Below the pieces are notes generated by a model that saw only the letters and a list, made by a program, of their open reading frames with translations, searched no databases and was not told the origin of the DNA. Positions 20,436-28,865 of a stretch of DNA of 64,000 bases are shown here, one piece after another (position 1 is the first letter of the stretch; each line of letters begins with the position of its first letter). Origin of the DNA: Mesorhizobium sp. M9A.F.Ca.ET.002.03.1.2 (GTDB lineage Bacteria > Pseudomonadota > Alphaproteobacteria > Rhizobiales > Rhizobiaceae). The DNA lies in NCBI RefSeq assembly GCF_003952365.1, contig NZ_CP034443.1:2721001-2785000 (forward strand), written 5' to 3'. Both the position numbers and the translations under genes were made by a program.

Positions 20436-21744
20436 ATGGCGCCAACGCCACACCTGCATCCGGAAACGGCAGTGTTGCATGGCGGCTATCGCTATGATCC
20501 GGCGACCCTTGCTACAACTGTACCGATCGATCTCTCGAATGCTTTTGCATTCGAATCAATTGATCACGCATCGGACGTCTTCGATCTCCGATGCGAGGGG
20601 CGCACCTATTCGCGGCTGATGAACCCGACAACGGATATTTTCGAGCAACGCGTTGCGGCTCTGGATGGTGGCGTCGCCGCCTTGGCAACCTCGTCGGGGC
20701 AAGCCGCAATTATGCTTTCAATCCTAAACATTCACCGTAGCCGGGAACAATATCGTAAGCTCCACGCACCTGTATGGTGGCACAATCAATTTGCTGGCCA
20801 GTACGTTTCAACGGCTCGGGATTGAAACCCGCTTCGTCGATCCAAGCGATCCCGAACGTTTCCGCGAAGCCTCAGATCGCCGAACGCGCTGTTGGTTCGG
20901 CGAAGCGCTTCCCAACCCCAAGCTCAGCCCTTTCCCGATCGTCGAGGTCGGGGCGATCGCGCAGGAACTCGGAATTCCGCTGATCATCGACAACACGCTG
21001 ACCCCTCTTATCTCCCGCCCTCTCGAGCTTGGCGCGCACATTACCGTGCGCTCCACTTCCAAATATATCAGCGGCCACGGCACGACGATTGGCGGCATTA
21101 CTGTGGATGGGGGCACCTTCGACTGGGCTGCCTATTCCGAACGCTTTTCGTTGATGTCACGTCCTGACATCTCGCACGGTAACATTCTTTGGCTCGATGC
21201 CGCGCGCAATCTGCCCGGCCCCTACGGAGCCAGCCCGTTTCTGCTCAAGATGCGCAATACGCTCATGCGCGATTTCGGTCCCTGCCCGTCGTCATTCGCA
21301 TCTTTTCTCTGTATCCAAGGTCTGGAAACGTTACCTTTGCGAATGCCTCGACATTGCTCCAATGCCCGCCCGCTAGCCGAGTTTCTCATGGCGCATCCTG
21401 GCGTTCTCGACGTAACATATCCGACTTTTGGCGGGATTGTTGAACGGCATCGCGCCGAGCAGAACATGGGTGATCATGGTGGCCCGATGCTTGTGTTCGA
21501 GATCGCTGGCGGCATTGAGGCTGGGCGCCGTTTTATCGAGCGGTTGCGACTCGCCTATCACGTCTCAAATATTGGCGACGCGAGAACACTCGCCACGCAT
21601 CCAGCCTCGACGACACATGCTTCGGTACCGCGCGAGGCGCGCCTTGCTGCCGGAGTTTGCGATGGAACAATCCGGATTTCTGTAGGACTTGAGCACATTG
21701 AGGATATCATCGCCGATATTGGGCAAGCTCTTGAGGGCACCTGA
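20436..21744 (+). pseudogene. O-acetylhomoserine sulfhydrylase / cystathionine gamma-synthase-like PLP enzyme, one frameshift
   Basis: About 430 residues over two frames. First frame: ATTVPIDLSNAFAFES, YSRLMNPTTDIFEQRVAALDGG and ALATSSGQAAIML. The change falls near 20728-20745; the continuation reads AGNNIVSSTHLYGGTINLL, LIIDNTLTPLISRPLELG, then the PLP lysine in RSTSKYISGHGT. The end (LRLAYHVSNIGDARTLATHP, ISVGLEHIEDIIADI) is complete. These enzymes make carbon-sulfur or related gamma-substitutions on O-acetylhomoserine. RtxA of the rhizobitoxine pathway contains such a domain, here present as a separate protein. All catalytic residues are kept, so the frameshift may be recent. Confidence 0.82.
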
Positions 21745-22516
21745 TTGTGGCCTCGCTGATAAACAGCGGCCCCGCGTTGGTGTCATTTCCGACCGGCGGA
21801 CAGAGGACGGCGTCGGTTATGAGACCGTACGCGTTCGTTATCTTGAAGCCCTGCGTACGACCGCAGGTGTCTTACCGCTAGTGATCCCGTGCGGACTGGT
21901 GGAAGGGGATTTGCGAGTCTGTTTGTCAGTCCTCAATGGCGTACTGCTGACCGGGGCGGAGTCGAACGTCTCGCCCTCATTTTACGGGGCCCAGAGGCTT
22001 TCCAAAGACGCTTGATCTTGACCGGGACAGGACAAGCTTTGCTGCGATCAAGATTGCATTATCATCGGGCATTCCCCTGTTCGGAATCTGCCGTGGGCTG
22101 CAAGAACTCAATGTCGCACTTGGTGCCAGCCTCTCAAGCAACATCTCGGAAGGTGAAGGTCGGATCACTCATGTGGAAGACCTCTCTCTCCCACGCGACC
22201 TTCAATACACCCCTTTCATGCAATTCTAGCCGAAGGCCACGGCCACATTGCCCAATGCATCCGCCGCTCGCAAAAAAATCCAGTCTTGGTTAATACCCTG
22301 CATCGGCAGGGGATCGCGCGTTTGGCGGATGGCCTTGCGGTTGATGCGCGATGCGTGGACGGCGTTATTGAAGCTATATCGGTAAAGGACACGGCAACTT
22401 TTGCTGCCGCCGTACAATGGCATCCTGAATGGTTTCACGTTGAGGATCTGCTCAGCGTCGAAATCTTTCGTGCATTCGGCGAGGCCTGCCGCTCGCATAT
22501 GATAGAAACAAAGTGA
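21731..22516 (+). pseudogene. Class I glutamine amidotransferase-like hydrolase (peptidase C26), frameshifted
   Basis: Fragments: PRVGVISDRRTEDGVGYETV; after a frame change near 21995, LFGICRGLQELNVALGASL with the nucleophile Cys; then after further changes near 22225-22290, VDGVIEAIS and AAAVQWHPEW with the His of the triad. This is the gamma-glutamyl-GABA hydrolase (PuuD) group, which removes or transfers glutamyl groups. At least two frame changes. It overlaps the sulfhydrylase-like gene at its start and the exporter gene at its end (GTGA at 22513), so it belonged to the same operon and may have processed a glutamylated intermediate. Confidence 0.75.
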
Positions 22517-22521
22517 CCGCC

Positions 22522-23445
22522 ATGAGAAATGCTTATTTTTCATCAATCCTTGGGGCCGGTTTCGCTCTCCTTGCAGCTCTGTCCAATGGAACCGTCGGCG
22601 TGCTTTCGCGGTCCGCTTTCAAGGAAGGCCTCGATCACACTGCAGTTGCATTTTGGCGTTGCGCCATTGCGTTTTCGCTGCTCTCGATCATCATCCTTTT
22701 AAGGTCTGGAGGTTTAGCCCGACTAGTCTCAGTGTTCACGGGATCGTGGAAGATCGCCGTCTGCTCCGCGCTTGGCATCTTCACACTTTACCATTTCGAA
22801 ACCCAAGCTTTCACGTATGCACCGATCCCGCTTGTCGCGATCCTTGTTTTCGCTGGCGGCCTTGGTGCAATCGCGCTCGACATCCTCATCTTGAAGGAAA
22901 CGGTAACTACGCGAAAGGCGTTCGCCATGACGATGGTCTTTCTTGGAGGCTACGTCGTGATTGCTGGGGACGGCCTGATGACCGGAAGCATTATCGGTGT
23001 CAGCCTCGCCCTTATCGCGGGTCTAGGCTACGCCAGCTTTATCTTCGCCTGGAAGTTCTTTAAGCTGCGCTCATCCCTAGAAACCTTCTGGTGGTGCCTG
23101 GCTTATGGCCTCGTTATGCTCGCTGTTCCCTATGCTTGGAGCGGAGCACCAATCCCGTCAGTGAATGCGCTGCCAAGCTTGCTATCACTGGGGGTTATCC
23201 CCTCGTTCTTTGGGTTCTACTGCACAATTCTCGCTCTTCAACATATCGAGGCATACAAGACGCAGGTCATCGAATCGAGCGAGCCGTTCTTTTCTGCGCT
23301 CTTAGCAGCCGCGCTCTTCGGCGAATGGCTGACAGGTCCAGGAATGTTTGCAGCATTAGCCATTATCGTCGGTGCGCTGATTACATCCATGCCAGAGCGC
23401 CGTGCCGTCTCTATGCAAGTACGCCCAATTGGCGAACAGGATTAG
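22522..23445 (+). CDS. EamA/DMT-family membrane transporter
   Basis: About 308 residues, ten hydrophobic segments in two EamA halves (first from LGAGFALLAALSNGTVG, second from GSIIGVSLALIAGLGYASF). A GTG at 22513 overlapping the upstream stop is an alternative start; the ATG at 22522 is chosen. DMT transporters export amino acids and small metabolites. As the terminal intact gene of a biosynthetic cluster, it plausibly exported the product. It is the only member of the cluster without visible damage; it may have been kept for self-protection or simply escaped mutation. Confidence 0.85.
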   Translation: MRNAYFSSILGAGFALLAALSNGTVGVLSRSAFKEGLDHTAVAFWRCAIAFSLLSIIILLRSGGLARLVSVFTGSWKIAVCSALGIFTLYHFETQAFTYAPIPLVAILVFAGGLGAIALDILILKETVTTRKAFAMTMVFLGGYVVIAGDGLMTGSIIGVSLALIAGLGYASFIFAWKFFKLRSSLETFWWCLAYGLVMLAVPYAWSGAPIPSVNALPSLLSLGVIPSFFGFYCTILALQHIEAYKTQVIESSEPFFSALLAAALFGEWLTGPGMFAALAIIVGALITSMPERRAVSMQVRPIGEQD

Positions 23446-23451
23446 GGCAAC

Positions 23452-23830
23452 GTGCTTATTGTCTTTTCCGAGGACTTATATGCTCATGAAAGCGCGGGCG
23501 GGCTATGGCGCGGACAGATGGTGCCCTGCTTCGACACACCAGAACGGCCGAAACGAATAATCGCTGGCCTTCGCAATGTGGGGTTCGAACGGATTCTAGC
23601 GCCGAAGCCGATTACGTCCAGCGCCCTGCAGACAGTTCACGATCCAGGTTTCATCCAGTTTTTAGAAGCAGCTTGGGATCGCTGGAGTGCGGAAGGAAGG
23701 CAGGGGATGCATTGCCTTCTGCTTGGGCCACTCGGACCTCCTGCCATCTTACTATGACGTGCAATCGTGCCGCTGCTGACCCCTTCGGCGGAGGAGCTCG
23801 CTGCGCTAACTACGGCGATCAACGAACTCG
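23452..23830 (+). pseudogene. Histone-deacetylase-fold (acetylpolyamine amidohydrolase-like) protein, truncated
   Basis: From the GTG at 23452 the frame gives LIVFSEDLYAHESAG, then FDTPERPKRIIAGLRNVGFE, KPITSSALQTVHDPGFIQFL and AAWDRWSAEG, the N-terminal region of zinc deacetylases of the HDAC/acetylpolyamine amidohydrolase class. A frame change near 23703 gives a short continuation, DALPSAWATRTS, before similarity ends. The zinc-binding and catalytic His-Asp region is missing. Seven bases after the EamA gene, so part of the same cluster. Confidence 0.68.
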
Positions 23831-24175
23831 ATACCGCTGGAATGAAGCTGAGGCAGGTATGGTCCGCCAACTCGAGCGTAAGGTCTGTGCGCTGATCCCA
23901 CCCGAGGCCGGGACTAAAAGCGTGTCGCGATTAATCGGCCTCATATCCGGCCGCTTTGAAGAAGTTTCTGCATTCGGTTGGCTCGAACAGATGGCAGATA
24001 TCGGCGAGAGCCTCGCAGACGGTAGTGGCTTGCCCATCGCGGTCTCCTTTCAACCGCAATGAATCACGAACTCAAATCAAAGGGAATCCTGAATCCCTTA
24101 AATCGCGACACGCTTTAAGAGATAGAGTATCATAGCATGCCCCTATCGCGTTTTTCAGATGGGCAGTCTAAAAAA

Positions 24176-24220
24176 CTCCGAAGGCAGAGGTCACAGGTTC
24201 GAACCCTGTCGGGTGCGCCA
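24176..24220 (+). tRNA. 3' portion of tRNA-Arg(CCG): probable integration (att) scar
   Basis: Forty-five bases read as the 3' half of a tRNA: anticodon loop CTCCGAA, 3' anticodon arm GGCAG, T arm ACAGG-TTCGAAC-CCTGT, 3' acceptor strand CGGGTGC, discriminator G and encoded CCA. The 5' half is absent: the upstream bases cannot form the D arm or the GCACCCG acceptor strand. Integrases of integrative elements recombine at tRNA 3' ends and leave such partial copies at the far end of the element. No integrase gene is seen nearby. It separates the decayed biosynthetic cluster from the toxin-antitoxin/IS region. Confidence 0.75.
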
Positions 24221-24231
24221 AAGAAATCAGG

Positions 24232-24278
24232 GGTCCATTCTGGAGACATAGGTTACGGTTTATACCGGAGACATGGTG
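24232..24278 (+). mobile_element. Insertion-sequence end-like motif
   Basis: Two copies of a GGAGACAT box flank a TTACGGTTTATAC stretch. This resembles terminal regions of rhizobial IS481-type elements. No transposase is attached; identification is tentative. Confidence 0.3.
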
Positions 24279-24381
24279 AAGTGCACCCATCTCTCGGGAA
24301 GGGCACAGTCGCTTAGATGGGTTTTCGAGCAAAGCTGCCACTTGGTCCCACACCAAGTTCCCGCACAGCGCCAAAATGCTG

Positions 24382-24825
24382 CTAGAAGCTGGTGACTTCC
24401 ATGAAAGGGACTTTCAGGGCGGCACAGAGGCTTCTCATCGACGAGGAGTGGAGTCCGTTGTCGCCGGATACCAAATGGCATGGCGGCTTAGCGCCATTTT
24501 GCGCACAATGGACGAGCGCTATGACGGGGACCTTTTCGTTTGCGGCCGCGTTTAACCGATGCCCTGAGGTCATAAAGATTTCGTTGAGTGCGCAAGCGGC
24601 CACGTATACATCGGAATCGAGTTCGACAATTTCGATGTCCGACTCCGATATCTCATCGGCCAAGCTCTTGTCGAAGATACGAACCTGGTCGAAAACCTCT
24701 TTGGGTACCGCAATGCGTTCGACTTTCGCGCGTTGGAACAGAGCGGCTTTCAGGTTTCCGCCAGCTTCGCTAAAATAGAGGCATGCCTCTAGATCAAGCA
24801 CAAAGTTGATGCCGCTATAGGCCAT
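24382..24825 (-). CDS. PIN-like DUF4411-type toxin protein
   Basis: About 147 residues starting at the ATG at 24825, five bases after the stop of the upstream ImmA/IrrE gene. The N-terminus (FVLDLEACLYFSE) fits the PIN-fold first strand with a conserved Asp. The middle has LDSDVYVAACAL and the end HLVSGDNGLHSSSMRSLC, like the VTxD/N..Q motif of DUF4411 proteins. PIN proteins are metal-dependent RNases and often toxins. A DUF4411-type PIN next to an HTH-ImmA/IrrE protein is a recurrent two-gene arrangement interpreted as toxin-antitoxin. The exact active-site aspartates cannot all be confirmed by eye. Confidence 0.7.
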   Translation of the reverse strand: MAYSGINFVLDLEACLYFSEAGGNLKAALFQRAKVERIAVPKEVFDQVRIFDKSLADEISESDIEIVELDSDVYVAACALNEIFMTSGHRLNAAANEKVPVIALVHCAQNGAKPPCHLVSGDNGLHSSSMRSLCAALKVPFMEVTSF

Positions 24826-24829
24826 GCTG

Positions 24830-25981
24830 TTATGGCCCCAGCCGGTTAACACCGATGGCGGCGATCTGCTTTATCGTACTTGGCTTCAGATTGGTGAGCC
24901 GGTACGCATCGAACTGAGAGATTGCCTTCCTGTCGACGGCGGCGGTGAGCATGTTAGGCAGAAGATATCCGAACCTGGCAATCTGCGAGCTAATTCCACC
25001 GCCCCCGCTGTTTTCCTCACCTTCGTCTTCTTCTTCGATCATGGGGACTTCAGACGGCAGGGTCGCAGACCACGCAGCGTAAAAGCCTTTGCTCAAGCCC
25101 AAATCAGAGACGCGTAAGGCGCTCGCCTGCTTACTGGCGCCAAATCGTCTGGAAAGGAGATCAACGACGGCCCTGGCACCCCTTCCCGCGACGCTTTTAT
25201 AGGCTTGGGAAAATTCCTCCGCAGGCATCATGACCGAGGCAGTCACCGAGTTGCAGAATCTTTCAACCTGGTTGTTGAGAATGGCGGGGTCTGAAACTCC
25301 CGTTTTGCCAAGGAGCACATGCACCACTTCATGCATCAGTGTGAACAGCTTGGTAGCGGGCCGCTGCCCGGTTGTATTCACGAAGATGATGGGAAAGTCA
25401 CCGGTAGGAGAGTAACAAAACCCACGGAACGGGTCCGCTACCCTATCGCAGAGCACGATGATGCCTTTCCGCTCTAGCGATACACGCGTCTCCCTGAACG
25501 TTAGGGTAGGATCCACCGATCCATCGACGCGCTGGACGCGGACATAGAGCGATTTCAATAGCTTTCGCGCGGTCGACTGCTGATGGATGGTCACGCTATT
25601 TGTATTGGCGAACCTGGTGCAGTCTTCGAACGCTCGGTCCGCCAAGTAGGCGGCGATAGAACGAGCACGCGCGATTCGCGTTAGTCCTGCCGATGTAAGA
25701 ACCGCTGGCCTATTATTGGCGGCGCGAAAATCAGGCATATTGGCGTCGATTTCTACGTCTTTGGCGAACAGGAACTGGACCGGTACAGCCAGAGCGGAGG
25801 CAAGTGAAAACGCCACTCGCTTGCTGACGTCGGTTGGGGTTGTTTCCATTTCAGTCAAGAAATCTGGTCGGATATTCGCCTCAATCGCGACCGCTTCAAT
25901 TGACAATCGTCGCGCGCGGCGGATGCTTTCCACTGCCGAAGGTCGGGGGGTAAGTTTCAATGGCATCTCAGTCGCTCGCAA
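24830..25981 (-). CDS. HTH-XRE and ImmA/IrrE-family metallopeptidase (antitoxin-like regulator)
   Basis: About 383 residues. Residues 12-65 form an XRE-type helix-turn-helix region (AVESIRRARRLSIEAVA...). The zinc peptidase domain carries LFTLMHEVVHVLLG, the HExxH motif, near residue 215, preceded by FPIIFVNTTGQRPATKLF. A C-terminal extension with an acidic EEEDEGEENSGG linker follows. ImmA/IrrE peptidases cleave repressors of mobile elements; fused to XRE they act as antitoxin or regulator. The gene reads towards, and nearly abuts, the PIN gene, so the two form an operon. The IS66 element starts 59 bp upstream of its start codon and may have altered its promoter. Confidence 0.85.
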   Translation of the reverse strand: MRATEMPLKLTPRPSAVESIRRARRLSIEAVAIEANIRPDFLTEMETTPTDVSKRVAFSLASALAVPVQFLFAKDVEIDANMPDFRAANNRPAVLTSAGLTRIARARSIAAYLADRAFEDCTRFANTNSVTIHQQSTARKLLKSLYVRVQRVDGSVDPTLTFRETRVSLERKGIIVLCDRVADPFRGFCYSPTGDFPIIFVNTTGQRPATKLFTLMHEVVHVLLGKTGVSDPAILNNQVERFCNSVTASVMMPAEEFSQAYKSVAGRGARAVVDLLSRRFGASKQASALRVSDLGLSKGFYAAWSATLPSEVPMIEEEDEGEENSGGGGISSQIARFGYLLPNMLTAAVDRKAISQFDAYRLTNLKPSTIKQIAAIGVNRLGP

Positions 25982-26053
25982 CAGAGTGTTTTCGTCTGAA
26001 TGAGTTTTCCGGACTGCTTCAACTAGCGTTCGGATTGAATGTAAGCGGTGTTC

Positions 26054-26278
26054 TTAGGCCACAGCCTTGAGCTGGAGCTTGTTGATGTAGACCCAAGGCA
26101 GGAGATCGTCGATCTGGCTGTTGGGGTGGCCGTTGACGATCCTGGTGAGGACATCGGCGAGATAGCCGAGCGGTTCGACACCATTGAGCTTGCAGGTTTC
26201 GATCAGCGAGGCGATGACTGCCCAGTGTTCGGCGCCGCCGTCAGAGCCTGCGAAGAGCGCGTTCTTGCGGTTGAGCGC
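26054..26278 (-). pseudogene. tnpC: IS66 TnpC transposase, C-terminal part (separated by insertion)
   Basis: 75 codons: LNRKNALFAGSDGGAEHWAV, then LIETCKLNGVEPLGYLADVL and PWVYINKLQLKA, the conserved C-terminal end of IS66 transposases including the final catalytic-domain helix. It joins in frame to the N-terminal part ending at 28866. Confidence 0.93.
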
Positions 26279-26280
26279 CA

Positions 26281-26769
26281 TCTCGGGGTCATTCTGCCCA
26301 TGTTGGGCAGGAGGTCGAGGTCCATTACCGTTGGCACCCGTATTTCGGACGTCGGCTTCGCTGCGAGAACAGCGAAGAGCGCGCCGACGGCCGGATCATT
26401 CACCTCGTCGTCGCGCCCGGTCATGTCATTACCGCTCCGGCCTGGATGATCGATCCCGTGGCTTGCGCGGCGATGGACCTGGGCCCCCCGCGCGTATCGC
26501 TTGCCGCGCTGCTTGAGCTTAACAAGCTCTTGATCGAACGCCGTTTCCGGCGAGGCTCTCCGGATGGTTTCACCATCGCGGAGTCGCAACATGAGAACCC
26601 TGCCACCCCCGACACGATCTCTCGAGGTCGTTCGCCAACTCAGCTTGCCGCTCGACTCGCAGAAGCTGAACGGGCTGAGTTCAACGCAACGGACCATAGT
26701 GATCGCCCGGCTCGCCAACGTACTGAGGGCCGCCGCCGGCGTGGCAACGGAGGAGGAGAGCTGCGATGA
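26281..26769 (+). CDS. DUF5372-like ORF of the recombinase element, start uncertain
   Basis: The frame gives VEVHYRWHPYFGRRLRC, IIHLVVAPGHVITAPAWMID and AALLELNKLL, resembling the small DUF5372 proteins that precede recombinase genes of this type. No standard start codon precedes the conserved part inside the insert (the first ATG is at 26446), so the 5' end may be lost or frameshifted. The frame runs through the next ORF to 26769, longer than needed. Function unknown. Confidence 0.5.
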   Translation, partial: SRGHSAHVGQEVEVHYRWHPYFGRRLRCENSEERADGRIIHLVVAPGHVITAPAWMIDPVACAAMDLGPPRVSLAALLELNKLLIERRFRRGSPDGFTIAESQHENPATPDTISRGRSPTQLAARLAEAERAEFNATDHSDRPARQRTEGRRRRGNGGGELR

Positions 26770-26779
26770 CGAGCGGTAA
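26591..26779 (+). CDS. Small ORF coupled to the serine recombinase (about 62 aa)
   Basis: Starts MRTLPPPTRSLEVV, then RQLSLPLDSQKL and IARLANVLRAAAG. It overlaps the recombinase start (26766) by 14 bases. Similar 60-70 aa proteins with an LSLPLDS..L block commonly sit immediately upstream of large rhizobial recombinases, suggesting a co-factor or directionality role, which is inference. Confidence 0.6.
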   Translation: MRTLPPPTRSLEVVRQLSLPLDSQKLNGLSSTQRTIVIARLANVLRAAAGVATEEESCDDER

Positions 26780-28835
26780 TCTGATTCCGACTGCCGTCCT
26801 CAAGCGCAAGGCCGTCGTCTATGTGCGTCAATCCACTCAGGCGCAGGTCCAGCTCAACCTTGAGAGCCAGCGTCGGCAGTATGAGCTTGTCGACGTCGCG
26901 CGGCGTTGGGGATTCCGCAAAGTAGAGGTGATCGACGAGGATCTGGGACGAACCGCAAGCGGGGCTGTGGAGCGTCCCGGTTTCGAGCGCCTGGTCGACG
27001 ATCTGTGCACCGGCCATGTGGGCGCCGTGCTTTGCCTGGAGGCGTCCCGCCTGTCGCGCAACGGGCCGGACTGGCATCGGCTGCTCGAGTTGTGCGGCGA
27101 AGTCGATGCACGCGTGATCGATCTGGACGGAGTCTACGATCCGGGATTGCCGAACGACCGCCTGCTGCTGGGTATGAAGGGCAGCATCAGCGAATTCGAG
27201 CTCGGCGTGCTGCGTGCCCGCATGTACGAGGCCGCCCGCGCCAAGGCACAGCGCGGAGAACTGCGCATCTCCGTGCCCTTCGGCTATGTCTGGCACCGCG
27301 ATTACGGTCTCGGGTTCGATCCCGACATGCGCCTGCAGGAGACCATTCACCTGATATTCGCGCGCTTCCGCGAACTCGGCAGCGCGCGCCAGGTCCTGAT
27401 CTCGATGATCGACGATGGCGTGCATTTCCCCAGACCCTCCGACGGCAAGAAGATGGTGTCCTTCGACTGGGTTCCGATCCGTTACCGCAACGTGATCTCG
27501 ATCCTGAAGAACCCATTCTACGCCGGCGCCTATGTCTATGGTAAAAGCGAGAAGCGCACTGAGATCGTCGATGGCCGCGTTCGCAAGAGCTATGGCCATT
27601 ACAAGCCGGCTAGCGAGTGGGCGGTGGTGCTCAAGGACCATCACGAAGGCTACATCGGATGGAGCGAGTACGAACGGAACCAGGAACTGCTCGCAGCCAA
27701 CGCTTACGGCAAAGCCGGCGGCGTCAAGTCGGGCCGCGGCGGTCGCGCGCTGCTCCCGGGTCTTATCTCCTGTGGTCGATGCGGGCGAAGACTGGTTGTC
27801 ATGTATGCCGGACGCGGCCAAGGTTATCCGGTATATCGCTGCGAGCGCGGCAACCTCATGATGGCACAGGCGCGATGCATGTCGTTCAACGGCTTTCGCA
27901 CCGACGCGGCGGTGACCCGCGAAGCGCTGGAGGCGGTTGCGCCGATGGCGATCGAAGCGGCGTTGGAGGCTGAACGGATGCAGCTGGAGAGCGAAGCCAA
28001 GCGGCGGCAGATGATCGAGATGGACCTGCAGCAGGCGCGCTATGAGGCATCGCTCGCCGAGCGCCGCTATGCCGCTTGCGACCCGGAGAACCGGCTTATT
28101 GCGGCCCAGCTCGAGAGGAGTTGGGAAGCCACACTCAGGCGCGTGGAGACCTGCGAGGCCCAGCTGAGCGAAGTCCAGCGTGTGGAGCCTGTCGACGCGG
28201 TTCCGGACTTCACGGGCCTCGCCCAGGATCTCGAGGCCTCCTGGAATGCGCCGGGTGTCGACATGCGCTGTCGTCAGCAACTGCTGCGCGCGCTCATCAA
28301 GGATATCGTGGCGGATGTCGATGACGATGCGCGCGACGTGATCTTGACCATCCACTGGCACGGAGGCCAGCACTCGCAGGTACGGGTTCGCAAGCCCAAA
28401 TCCGGAGAGCATGGCCAGCGTACGCCTGAGGAGGCTCTGGCGATCATGCGATCCATGGCAACCCGGTGGTCGGATGCCGAAATCGCTGCCACACTCAACC
28501 GCATGGGCATGCAGACCGGTCAGGGAAAGACCTGGACCGCGCGTCGCGTCCAATCGCTGCGCACGGTGCACAAGATCAGCGGCTATCGCTCTTCCGACAA
28601 GAATGGCGAGTGGCTCACCATGTCGGATGCGGCCGCGAAGCTCGGCGTGTCGCACGTCAAAATCCGCCGGTTCATCAGGGATGGCCTCTTGCCGGCCGAG
28701 CAAGTCATGCGCGGCGCGCCCTACCAGATCCGCGCCAGCGACCTCGAAGACGAACGGATCAAGGCCGATTTGGCGCGCAATACTCCGCGTCGCATCCACG
28801 ACGACAACCAGGAATCGCTGTTTTCCGCCATTTGA
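26766..28835 (+). CDS. Large serine recombinase (resolvase/invertase type with zinc ribbon and HTH)
   Basis: 689 residues, intact. Resolvase domain at the N-terminus: VVYVRQSTQAQVQ carries the catalytic serine, then DLGRTASGAVERPGF, LCLEASRLSRNGPDWHRL and MKGSISEFELGVLRAR. The recombinase domain follows, then a zinc ribbon (LISCGRCGRRLVVMY with a further Cys pair), a coiled-coil-like Glu/Arg-rich stretch, and a C-terminal MerR-like helix-turn-helix (LTMSDAAAKLGVSHVKIRRF). Such enzymes cut both DNA strands through a serine phosphodiester and integrate or excise the element carrying them. It is the likely agent of the insertion into IS66 tnpC. Confidence 0.92.
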   Translation: MTSGNLIPTAVLKRKAVVYVRQSTQAQVQLNLESQRRQYELVDVARRWGFRKVEVIDEDLGRTASGAVERPGFERLVDDLCTGHVGAVLCLEASRLSRNGPDWHRLLELCGEVDARVIDLDGVYDPGLPNDRLLLGMKGSISEFELGVLRARMYEAARAKAQRGELRISVPFGYVWHRDYGLGFDPDMRLQETIHLIFARFRELGSARQVLISMIDDGVHFPRPSDGKKMVSFDWVPIRYRNVISILKNPFYAGAYVYGKSEKRTEIVDGRVRKSYGHYKPASEWAVVLKDHHEGYIGWSEYERNQELLAANAYGKAGGVKSGRGGRALLPGLISCGRCGRRLVVMYAGRGQGYPVYRCERGNLMMAQARCMSFNGFRTDAAVTREALEAVAPMAIEAALEAERMQLESEAKRRQMIEMDLQQARYEASLAERRYAACDPENRLIAAQLERSWEATLRRVETCEAQLSEVQRVEPVDAVPDFTGLAQDLEASWNAPGVDMRCRQQLLRALIKDIVADVDDDARDVILTIHWHGGQHSQVRVRKPKSGEHGQRTPEEALAIMRSMATRWSDAEIAATLNRMGMQTGQGKTWTARRVQSLRTVHKISGYRSSDKNGEWLTMSDAAAKLGVSHVKIRRFIRDGLLPAEQVMRGAPYQIRASDLEDERIKADLARNTPRRIHDDNQESLFSAI

Positions 28836-28865
28836 AGATGAGGTGCATAATGAATCAGTCTTCGC

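Larger units (their letters stand above)
26279..28862 (+). mobile_element. Serine-recombinase element inserted into IS66 tnpC
   Basis: The insert is bounded by a CGC triplet on both sides (26276-26278 and 28863-28865), matching one CGC in uninterrupted tnpC. The inner ends show an imperfect inverted similarity (TCATTCTGCCC at left; TCATTATGCACC read inward from the right). Contents: a DUF5372-like frame, a 63-codon ORF and a 689-aa recombinase, all on the plus strand. The arrangement fits a small self-mobile element, antiparallel to its IS66 host. Confidence 0.8.

Noticed and set aside
20773..20790. Sigma-54-like TGGCAC...TTGC
   Set aside because: Spacing is seven instead of five bases, and it lies inside coding sequence of the sulfhydrylase-like gene.
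23831..24062. Continuation of the deacetylase-like gene to 24062
   Set aside because: The frame is open, but no zinc-site or catalytic motifs of the family appear, so similarity is taken to end near 23830.
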